Assembly: GCA_023663345.1 (NCBI GenBank)
Contig: JAMPHR010000003.1
Span: forward strand, 415,487 to 479,486
From: Paenibacillus sp.
GTDB lineage: Bacteria > Bacteroidota > Bacteroidia > Bacteroidales > Muribaculaceae
Direction: 5' to 3'
DNA length: 64,000 nucleotides
Position numbers and translations under genes: made by a program. The notes under the pieces were generated by a model, which was given only the letters and a program-made list of their open reading frames with translations, did no database searches and was not told the DNA's origin. Positions 40,827-48,848 of the stretch are shown here, one piece after another. The stretch's first letter is position 1. Each line of letters starts with the position of its first letter.

Positions 40827-43715
40827 ATGCCAAAAACATTAGTAACCATCTGCAAGATGATGATAGCCGTTATAGCCATCGGTGTGTCATCGTCACTGAC
40901 AGCATTTGCCCAGCAGGCAAATACTTTCAGTATCAACGGAACGGTCTACGAATACACCCAGGGAGGCGATTCGATCCCTGTGGAGTTCGCAGTCATAGCG
41001 ATCCCCGACTTCGGCATAGCCACCACCAGCGCGACTGACGGCACCTATACGCTCAAGGACGTACCCCGTGGCAAGGCTGTGATCAATGTCTCTTATGTGG
41101 GAAAAGTAACCATCGAGAAGCCTGTGGAAGTGAATGGTCCCATGACCCTCAATTTCACCCTGCGCGAGGAGAACTTCAAGCTCAAGGAAGTGATGGTGAC
41201 AGCCCAGGCCTCCAAGGCCGGCGGAGCCACCTCGTCGATGATAGGACGCAACGCCATGGACCACATGCAGGCCACGAGCCTCAGCGACATAATGTCGCTC
41301 CTGCCCGGCGGACGGACTTCCGAGCCCAGTCTCGATGAAGCCAAGACCATCAATATACGCAAAGCAATAACGAGTAACCCATACGTATCCAACAGTGCCA
41401 AATCGGGTGCCGAGGCGATGAACGCGATGGGTACAGCCCTGATACGTGACGGCGCTCCCATCTCCAATAACGCCAATCTCTCTACCCTCACCACTTCGGT
41501 TAAGGGCGAGACCGGCACTGTAGGTGCTTCGGAAGGTGTGGGAGATGTAAATGAGGGAGCCGACCTGCGCAAGATCTCCACCGACAATATCGAGTCGATC
41601 GAGGTGATACGCGGTATCCCGTCGGTGGAGCACGGTGATCTCACCTCGGGAGCCATAATCATAAATTCCAAGGCCGGACGCGAGCCGCTCCGCATCACCG
41701 CCAAGGCCAATCCTAAGGTGTACATGGGATCCATCAGCACCGGATTCTCGCTCGGTGAGAACCGTGGAGGCCTGAATATCAGTGCCGACTATGCTCACAA
41801 TACGAACGACCCGAGACAGTCGTACATAAGTTATCAGCGTACCTCGGCCAGAGTGATGTACTCCAAGGAATTTTCCCGGAATCTCCGATCCAATACCTCG
41901 CTCAACTTTATCTACGGCAAGGATCAGCGATCGCTTAACCCCGACGATGAGTCATCCCAGCGTGCATCACGCGGAGAGGACTACGGACTCACATTCAACA
42001 CCAACGGTCTGTGGAGCATCAACAAGGGGTGGCTCAAGTCGCTACGCTATGTTGCCTCGGGTACTTACACCTCACGCCAGTCCTACTATCAGGGACTCGC
42101 CACCTCCAATAATACCCCCTATACCGGATCGCTCGTTGACGGGGCCGTGATCACCAACCGTCCCGGCCAGTCGATTTTCGATGCCGAGGGGAACGAGATC
42201 ACCAACTTCGGGCCGGAGGATGCCGACAAGTATGCCTACTGTCTCCCGTCGAGCTATCTCACCAAATACAGCATCGATTCACGCGAGGTGAATGTGTTCG
42301 GCAAGCTTGTGGCAACCCTGTTCAAGCAGAGCGGATATGTGAACAACCGCATACTCCTCGGCGTGGATTTCCGCTCCGACGGCAATGTGGGGCACGGCAA
42401 GAGATTCAACCCCGAGAACGCACCCCAGCGCGAGGTGACCCAGGTGAATGCCTCGTTCCGCCCCCGCGATTACCGCGATGTGCCATTCCTGAACCATGTA
42501 GGCCTCTTTGCCGAGGAGAATTTCATCTGGCAGATGGGGCTCCATGAGCTGCGTATCCAGGCAGGTGTGCGTTACGACCATGCCAACCGTGTGGGCGGTG
42601 TGGTGTCGCCGCGATTCAATGCCTCGTTTGAGGTGATACCGAGCAAGCTGTGGATACGTGGAGGATATGGTATAACAGCCAAGATGCCCACAATGCTCTA
42701 TCTGTTCCCCGAGCGTTCCTACTTCGAGTACATCAACCTCAACGAGCTTGCCACAAGCAGTATCCCTGAGGAGGACCGCATCTACATGACCACCACCAAG
42801 GTGTATGACGTGGACAATTCCCATCTGAAGATCGCCACCAACCACAAGGCCGAGGTAGGATTTGACCTGCGTCTGGGCCGCAGCACCCTTTCGGTCACCG
42901 GTTTCTACGAGAATCTCAAGAACGGCTACTCGCTCTCCAAAAACTTCAATACATTCTCCCCTTTCCTCTGGACCGAGTACAAGCGCGATGCCGATGGACA
43001 GATTGTGGAGAAATCATCCTCCCAGATACTATCCTCATGGTATGCTCCCGGCAACGATGTCGCCATCACCTCGCGTGGAGTGGAGTTTGACCTCACCTTG
43101 GGCCGTGTCGAAAAGATCAATACTTCATTCTCGCTCAATGGCGCATGGCTCCGCACCCGCAGCAGCAACATGGCATACACATTCAGCGACGTGACCGACG
43201 GTAGCGTGGCCTCGAAGCGTAAGGATATAGCCATATATGACTGCAATTCGCTCACTTTCTATGAGGAGAACATGAACACCTCGCTCCGCATCACCCACAA
43301 CCTGCCCCGCATCGGCTTCGTGGTTACTCTCACCGGTCAGGCGGTGTGGAAGGATGCCAACTGGGCCACTTACACCAATTATGATATCCCCGTGGGCTAC
43401 ATGTCGCTCCAGGACGGCAAGCCTCATTTCTTCGAGAAGGATCAGTTCCCGACTATCGAGGACTTCCGCGACTCGGAATTCGGATACATGTATGAGAACC
43501 GTAAGCACGTCTATGAGAAGCGCGAATCATTCAAGCCCTATTTCGTGTTCAACATGAATGTGACCAAGGAACTCGGCGACCTGATGCGCGTGTCGTTCTT
43601 CGCCAACAACATGTTCCGCAGCTATCCACGCCGTGCCGATGTCCGTGAACCCGGTACCTATTATCTCAAGAACAACCGTTTCTACTTCGGTGTGGAACTT
43701 TCGCTCACCCTCTAA
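40827..43715 (+). CDS. TonB-dependent receptor with carboxypeptidase-like N-domain
   Basis: A 962-residue outer membrane receptor. Signal peptide (to about residue 32, TAFAQQ), CarboxypepD_reg-like domain (about 38-120, FSINGTVYEYTQGGDSIPVEF, DGTYTLKDVPRGKAVINVSYVG), plug (about 125-260, LKEVMVTAQASKAGG, DNIESIEVIRGIPSVEHGDLTSGAIIINSK), then the barrel ending in RFYFGVELSLTL. The plug has a long insert of about 50 residues (ITSNPYVSNSAKSG...NVNEGADLRK). No SusD gene follows; instead it heads an operon with DUF4876, DUF6850 and two peptidase genes, spaced 12, 28, 39 and 2 bp. This gene order implies import of something released or bound by those products. The substrate is unknown. Confidence 0.93.
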   Translation: MPKTLVTICKMMIAVIAIGVSSSLTAFAQQANTFSINGTVYEYTQGGDSIPVEFAVIAIPDFGIATTSATDGTYTLKDVPRGKAVINVSYVGKVTIEKPVEVNGPMTLNFTLREENFKLKEVMVTAQASKAGGATSSMIGRNAMDHMQATSLSDIMSLLPGGRTSEPSLDEAKTINIRKAITSNPYVSNSAKSGAEAMNAMGTALIRDGAPISNNANLSTLTTSVKGETGTVGASEGVGDVNEGADLRKISTDNIESIEVIRGIPSVEHGDLTSGAIIINSKAGREPLRITAKANPKVYMGSISTGFSLGENRGGLNISADYAHNTNDPRQSYISYQRTSARVMYSKEFSRNLRSNTSLNFIYGKDQRSLNPDDESSQRASRGEDYGLTFNTNGLWSINKGWLKSLRYVASGTYTSRQSYYQGLATSNNTPYTGSLVDGAVITNRPGQSIFDAEGNEITNFGPEDADKYAYCLPSSYLTKYSIDSREVNVFGKLVATLFKQSGYVNNRILLGVDFRSDGNVGHGKRFNPENAPQREVTQVNASFRPRDYRDVPFLNHVGLFAEENFIWQMGLHELRIQAGVRYDHANRVGGVVSPRFNASFEVIPSKLWIRGGYGITAKMPTMLYLFPERSYFEYINLNELATSSIPEEDRIYMTTTKVYDVDNSHLKIATNHKAEVGFDLRLGRSTLSVTGFYENLKNGYSLSKNFNTFSPFLWTEYKRDADGQIVEKSSSQILSSWYAPGNDVAITSRGVEFDLTLGRVEKINTSFSLNGAWLRTRSSNMAYTFSDVTDGSVASKRKDIAIYDCNSLTFYEENMNTSLRITHNLPRIGFVVTLTGQAVWKDANWATYTNYDIPVGYMSLQDGKPHFFEKDQFPTIEDFRDSEFGYMYENRKHVYEKRESFKPYFVFNMNVTKELGDLMRVSFFANNMFRSYPRRADVREPGTYYLKNNRFYFGVELSLTL

Positions 43716-43727
43716 TCAATTGTAACG

Positions 43728-45011
43728 ATGAAAAAACTTATATATGCCCTGCTGTCGGTAATGACTCTCGGACTGGTCTCGTGTGATCAGTTCAACGAAG
43801 CCTCCGATGCGCAAAATGTAATCGGTCAGGATGTGAGAGTTTCGGTCTGGACCAAGGCCGGATCACGTGCCGAAAGCGGAAACGTGACATTCGGTGACGA
43901 TATGCTCATAACCATGGACAACTATACCGAAGGTCTGCACTACGAGCAGAAATTTTCGGGAAGCGAGTGTGTGGTCAAGGACGTGGTGCCGGGAGTCTAC
44001 TCCATGTCGGTGAGCGGTACGGCCTATGACGAGGATGGATCGCCCATTCTTCTCATGGCAAATATCGTGAATCGTCCCATACTCGCCTCGAGTGCCTCCG
44101 GAAGCAATCAGGCTACCGGTGCTGAAATCAACATCGAGGTGAAAGGCGCCCAGATAGGTAACCTTGTATTCTCCGAGGTCTACTATTGCGGGTCGAGTCC
44201 ATGGTATTTCCGCGATCAGTTCTATGAGATCGCCAACAACAGCGATGAGGTGCAGTATCTCGACGGCCTCTACTTCGCCAATACCGATCCCATTGATTTC
44301 AACAAAGTGAAACCGATATGGCCGGCCGAGGATGAGGACGGATACGTGTATGCATCACGTGTGTGGAAATTTCCAGGAAACGGAAGCGATTATCCTCTGC
44401 AGCCCGGTGAATCATGTGTCGTGGCCCAGTTTGCGGCCAATCACAAGTTGCCCACTTTCAACCCCAACTGCCCCATCGATGGCTCGCAGGCTGAATTTGA
44501 GTTCTACATGAACAGCGCCACATATACCGACCAGCCCGCCGAGAACATGTTGCATGTGTTCTACGACGGCAGTGCCGAGATGGGCTCCATAGAGATGTAT
44601 CTCACCTCGGTGTTCGGAGTAGGTCTCATGGTATTCCGCGTTCCTGAGGGGGTCGACTGGGATCCCGTTCATGACAGCGCCATGAGCACCACCGACCTCG
44701 GGAGCAAATATGGTACTCTCTATGCCAAGGTACCTGTGGAATATGTGGTGGATGCCGTGGAGTGTGTGCGCAACGCATCCTATAATGACACCAAGAATTT
44801 CCCGGCGATCATGGACGGGGGATTCGTCACCGTGGGCAGTTCCTATCTCGGTGTAGGCGTGGCACGCCTTGTCGATGAGGAAGCCACCGCCACCTCGGGC
44901 CATGTGAAATACAAGGACACCAACAATTCGGTCAAAGACTTCGAGAGCGGAGTAGTCCCCGTGATGCACCGTCACTCCACTGCTCCCGCATGGAGCCATG
45001 TCAATAAATAA
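43728..45011 (+). CDS. DUF4876 domain-containing lipoprotein
   Basis: A 427-residue protein with a lipoprotein signal peptide (lipobox GLVSC near residue 19). First comes a beta-sandwich-like domain (about 35-125) with VRVSVWTKAGSRAESGNVTFG and VKDVVPGVYSMSVSGTAYD. Next is a domain (about 138-240) that begins IGNLVFSEVYYCGSSPWYFRD and has FYEIANNSDEVQYLDGLYFA, close in pattern to lamin-tail-type domains; a longer C-terminal region follows. DUF4876 genes accompany TonB receptors in Bacteroidales. It could be a surface partner of the receptor, in the place where SusD would lie in a Sus operon. The binding partner is unknown. Confidence 0.8.
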   Translation: MKKLIYALLSVMTLGLVSCDQFNEASDAQNVIGQDVRVSVWTKAGSRAESGNVTFGDDMLITMDNYTEGLHYEQKFSGSECVVKDVVPGVYSMSVSGTAYDEDGSPILLMANIVNRPILASSASGSNQATGAEINIEVKGAQIGNLVFSEVYYCGSSPWYFRDQFYEIANNSDEVQYLDGLYFANTDPIDFNKVKPIWPAEDEDGYVYASRVWKFPGNGSDYPLQPGESCVVAQFAANHKLPTFNPNCPIDGSQAEFEFYMNSATYTDQPAENMLHVFYDGSAEMGSIEMYLTSVFGVGLMVFRVPEGVDWDPVHDSAMSTTDLGSKYGTLYAKVPVEYVVDAVECVRNASYNDTKNFPAIMDGGFVTVGSSYLGVGVARLVDEEATATSGHVKYKDTNNSVKDFESGVVPVMHRHSTAPAWSHVNK

Positions 45012-45039
45012 TTATCAATTCTGTTAATTACGATTTCTG

Positions 45040-46626
45040 ATGAAACACTATATATCCAAGACCGGAGCCATGCTTCTTGCCACGCTGATGAGCGCTCCGG
45101 CTGTCATGGCTCAGACTGAGGCTCAGTCACAGCTGTCGCCCGAGGGGTACTCTCCGGCGGCTCTTGAGCTCCTCAAGGAGCAGAGGCTGTGGTTCAAGTC
45201 GTCCAATGCCGCGGGTGCCGTCCTCGACGATACCCGTAACTATTCCGAGGTGAAGATAGGCTACGATCAGACCTCGGGCAATTTCCACCGCCCCCAGGAG
45301 GGGAAGAGCGTGAGCAATGCCGGGGTCGACTGCGAGGGGTTCATGAATCTCGGTTCGGCCCTCGTGTGGGGCGAGTTCTCCTTCAAGCAACGCAACGTCA
45401 ATGAAGCATCGTTCAATGCCTCGATCGCCGATCCGTTCCGCGGAATGCCGTTCTTCATGGCCGATGAGCATCTGAGCGACTGGCGCAATCAGAACTATGA
45501 CATGAAGTTCCGCGCCTCCACTCCGCTCTATTGGGGCAAGCTCGCTTTCGGAGTGGAGGGCACTTACCGGGCCGCAATCGCCGCCAAGCAACGCGACCCG
45601 CGCGTGGATACCCGCTACTTTGAACTCGGGATCAACCCGGCACTGGTCTATTCCATCAACGGCAAGCACTCCATCGGTGCCGATTTCCAGTACACCTCGC
45701 TCAAGGAGGATTCCCGCATGAGCAATGTCAATAATCTTGACGACCAGACTTACTATTTCCTCTTCGGTCTCGGTGCCGCCACTGTGGAAATGGGAAGCGG
45801 AATCCGGACTGACTACCACGGTCACATAGCCGGAGGCGGATTGCAGTACAACTACAATAACGGCTCCTCGTTCAACATTCTCGCCGGTGTCGACTACACC
45901 CGCCATGTGGAGAATGTGGACCGTAACCCCACAATCCCTCAGAAAGCCGCATCGGTCAAGGATGATACCTGGAAGGCAAGCATCGAGGCCACAGTCAACG
46001 GCGCCCGCTTCGCCCATCGGATCAACCTGGGCGGATACTCCCGCGACATAAAAGGAATCCAATATGTGAGCGAGAACAACGGCGACCTTGAAAATCCGGG
46101 TTGGTCGGTGCTTGAGTACGATGTACGCTCCACATTCCGCACCACCCGCCTCACGGCCGACTATTCGATCGTGAGAAAGCGTGCCGATGAGTATGCCTGG
46201 CGTGTGGATGCCGGCGTGACCTACAACAAGCAGAAGGACCGCTATCTGCTCCCCGAGGCCCGCAAGAACTCGAGCGGAGTGTACACCCACCTTACTGCCA
46301 AGTATAATTTCAATCTCGGCGACAAGATGAACCGTCGCCTGCTCATAGCGGCCACCGGCGGAGTCATGTCGGCAGGGAAGGGGGAATATGTGTATTCCGA
46401 CGCTCTCCCTCAGCTCCCCACCATCACGGTGCTTGAGACCGGCAATATCAATTATCTTTCCTCTGATTACTGGAATGTGGGCGGCTCGGCCACCTATTCA
46501 CAGCAGATCAAGGGGGACAACCGCATGAACGCATACGCCCGCGCCGAGATAAATTATGTGAAGACAAGCGATTTCGATTTCAATCACCGCCGTTACATGT
46601 CATTTGCCATAGGCGTGACTTTCTAA
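45040..46626 (+). CDS. DUF6850-type outer membrane beta-barrel protein
   Basis: A 528-residue protein with signal peptide (LMSAPAVMAQ) and alternating amphipathic strands throughout, typical of a beta-barrel. After the signal peptide comes an N-terminal helical region (LSPEGYSPAALELLKEQRLWF), then strands such as YSEVKIGYDQTSGNFHRPQ, WGEFSFKQRNVNEASF, KLAFGVEGTYRAAI, and the C-terminal RRYMSFAIGVTF with terminal Phe. Third gene of the operon; DUF4876 precedes it. It may be a pore or a scaffold for the receptor complex. The family assignment rests on gene order and layout as much as on sequence. Confidence 0.78.
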   Translation: MKHYISKTGAMLLATLMSAPAVMAQTEAQSQLSPEGYSPAALELLKEQRLWFKSSNAAGAVLDDTRNYSEVKIGYDQTSGNFHRPQEGKSVSNAGVDCEGFMNLGSALVWGEFSFKQRNVNEASFNASIADPFRGMPFFMADEHLSDWRNQNYDMKFRASTPLYWGKLAFGVEGTYRAAIAAKQRDPRVDTRYFELGINPALVYSINGKHSIGADFQYTSLKEDSRMSNVNNLDDQTYYFLFGLGAATVEMGSGIRTDYHGHIAGGGLQYNYNNGSSFNILAGVDYTRHVENVDRNPTIPQKAASVKDDTWKASIEATVNGARFAHRINLGGYSRDIKGIQYVSENNGDLENPGWSVLEYDVRSTFRTTRLTADYSIVRKRADEYAWRVDAGVTYNKQKDRYLLPEARKNSSGVYTHLTAKYNFNLGDKMNRRLLIAATGGVMSAGKGEYVYSDALPQLPTITVLETGNINYLSSDYWNVGGSATYSQQIKGDNRMNAYARAEINYVKTSDFDFNHRRYMSFAIGVTF

Positions 46627-46665
46627 AGTCCTCACAATATACGACTTCTTAACTTACCAATCATA

Positions 46666-48846
46666 ATGCACATCAAGTCATCATTGATTGGCGTCGCAGT
46701 CCTGGTGACAGTCTGCCCTACAATTTCGTGGGCGCAGACTGTCATCAGGCCTGACGCCAAAATCACCAAAACATCATTTGCCGTCATCACCGACACCCCT
46801 ACTTGGGAGGAATGCTCCGGCAACATGAAAACTTTCGCGGATCAGCTCGGCACCGAGGATCTGCCCACATTCATAGTCCATTCGCGCTGGAAATCGCCCG
46901 AACAGGTGAAAAAAGTGATCAAGGACCTGCACCGCAAACACTCGCTCGAGGGGGTGATGCTGGTAGGCGACATCCCCGTGGCCATGATACGCAAGGCCCA
47001 GCATCTCACGTCGGCCTTCAAGATGGATGAGACCACCGACTGGTGGGAATCATCAGTGCCGTCTGACAGATTCTACGATGATTTCCATCTGAAATTCGAT
47101 TACCTCAGGCCCGATTCCACCCATGCGGGATTCTTCTACTATGATCTCGCGGCTGACTCGCCGTCGCAGATCAAGTGTGACATCTATTCGGCCCGCGTGA
47201 AGCCTGTGACCGGTGCCGGCACCGAGACTGTAGGCTCCCCCGCCGAGCAGATCAACCGCTTTTTCGCCAAAGCCATAGCCGAACACCGTGCCGACAACAT
47301 GCTCGACCAGTTCTATTCCCACACCGGCGAGGGGTCATACTCCAACTCGCTCAATGCCTGGACATCGGAGGCCGCCACGATACGTGAGCAGATGCCGGGC
47401 ACGTTTGACTCCCCCGCCTCGCCGGGCAGAGCGCGATTCACCCGCTACAGTTTCGCTTCCTATCCCAAGGATGATATCATCAACCAGTTGGTGCGCGAGG
47501 ATCTCGACCTCACCATATTCCACGAGCACGGCGTGCCCGACCGCCAGTATATCTCATCCATCCCTGCGAGCGATGAACTCGATGACCACGTGGCCCTCTA
47601 CCGCGAGATGCTCCGCAACCGCGCCCGCCGGGTGGCCGATGATCCCGGGAAACTTGCCGATCTTGAGGCCAAAAACCGCGGGATGGGGCTCGACTCGGCC
47701 TGGTGGGCTGACTATGCCGACCCGGCTGTGATCAAGGCCGACTCCATTACTGATGCTGACCGAGGCATACTGCTCCCAGATATCACCGCCTTCAAGCCCA
47801 ACAGCCGTATGGTGATATTCGATGCCTGCTACAACGGAGATTTCCGTGAGGAGGACTGCATAGCCTCGCGCTACATTTTTGCCGATGGGAAGACCGTGGC
47901 CACGTTTGCCAACAGTGTGAATGTGCTCCAGGACAAGCAGGCCAACGAGATGCTCGGCCTGCTGTGGCTTGGGGCGCGTGTGGGCCAGTGGGCGCAGGAG
48001 ACCAACATCCTCGAGAGCCATATCCTGGGGGATCCCACCCACCGCTTCACTCCGTCGGTGGCCGGGGTAGATGCCTCGGAGATATGCCGTGGGAAGTATG
48101 ACGAGGCCGGTTTGCGCGCCCTGATGGACTCCCCCTATACCGATCTGCGCAACCTGGCCATGCATCGCCTGTGGCGCGGAGGAGCAACGGGGCTGTCGCA
48201 ACTCTACGCCGACACTTTCCGCAACTCGCCGGTGGCTATGGAGCGCTACACCGCCCTGAGTCTGCTCGAGAAGCTCAATGATGACAATTACCGTGACATT
48301 CTGCCCGTGGCGCTCGCCGATGCCAACGAGTTCATACGCCGCACCACCGTGTCGCGCATGGGCCGTGTGGGCAGGGATGAATATGTGGCTGATCTCGTGG
48401 CAGCATATTTTGACGATACCCAGGCCGAGCGCGTAGTGTTTCAGATCGAGAACAATCTCCAGGCATTCAGCCCCGAAGCCGTCGAGAAGGCTCTCGGAGA
48501 GCGTAAATGTGCCCGCACCGACAAGCTCCGCAAGGCTTTCGGCCGGCAGACCACGGCCAATGAGGGGATACTCGGCGACGGAGCCGAGAGCAAGTGGAGA
48601 AAGCTATACATAAAGTCGCTCCGCAACAACAATATCCACGCTTCCCTCACCGATTACCTCGCCATACTCGATAATCCCGATGAGGATGAGGCGTTGAAAC
48701 TGACCTTGCTCGACGCGCTCGCATGGTACAACCAGTCCTACCGCCGTGACGAGATCCTCACGGCATGTGACCGTCTGCGCCGCACCACCAAGTCAAAAGC
48801 CATCAGGAATCAGGCACTCCGCACCATCAACAGGTTAAAACAGTGA
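46666..48846 (+). CDS. Gingipain-like C25 family cysteine peptidase with HEAT-like repeats
   Basis: A 726-residue exported protein with signal peptide (MHIKSSLIGVAVLVTVCPTI, cleaved near AQ). The clan CD (C25 gingipain-like) peptidase core covers about 35-465: SLEGVMLVGDIPVAMIR, VPSDRFYDDF, then the catalytic His in TIFHEHGVPDR (H286 or H288) and the nucleophile C388 in MVIFDACYNGDF, followed by TVATFANSVNVLQDK. The CxNGDF motif is shared with gingipains. From about 480 to the end the protein is helical HEAT-like repeats (YTDLRNLAMHRLW, AMERYTALSLLEKLNDDN, FIRRTTVSRMGRVG). No type IX C-terminal signal is visible, so it is likely periplasmic or exported otherwise. Fourth gene of the operon. 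Confidence 0.85.
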   Translation: MHIKSSLIGVAVLVTVCPTISWAQTVIRPDAKITKTSFAVITDTPTWEECSGNMKTFADQLGTEDLPTFIVHSRWKSPEQVKKVIKDLHRKHSLEGVMLVGDIPVAMIRKAQHLTSAFKMDETTDWWESSVPSDRFYDDFHLKFDYLRPDSTHAGFFYYDLAADSPSQIKCDIYSARVKPVTGAGTETVGSPAEQINRFFAKAIAEHRADNMLDQFYSHTGEGSYSNSLNAWTSEAATIREQMPGTFDSPASPGRARFTRYSFASYPKDDIINQLVREDLDLTIFHEHGVPDRQYISSIPASDELDDHVALYREMLRNRARRVADDPGKLADLEAKNRGMGLDSAWWADYADPAVIKADSITDADRGILLPDITAFKPNSRMVIFDACYNGDFREEDCIASRYIFADGKTVATFANSVNVLQDKQANEMLGLLWLGARVGQWAQETNILESHILGDPTHRFTPSVAGVDASEICRGKYDEAGLRALMDSPYTDLRNLAMHRLWRGGATGLSQLYADTFRNSPVAMERYTALSLLEKLNDDNYRDILPVALADANEFIRRTTVSRMGRVGRDEYVADLVAAYFDDTQAERVVFQIENNLQAFSPEAVEKALGERKCARTDKLRKAFGRQTTANEGILGDGAESKWRKLYIKSLRNNNIHASLTDYLAILDNPDEDEALKLTLLDALAWYNQSYRRDEILTACDRLRRTTKSKAIRNQALRTINRLKQ

Positions 48847-48848
48847 CA

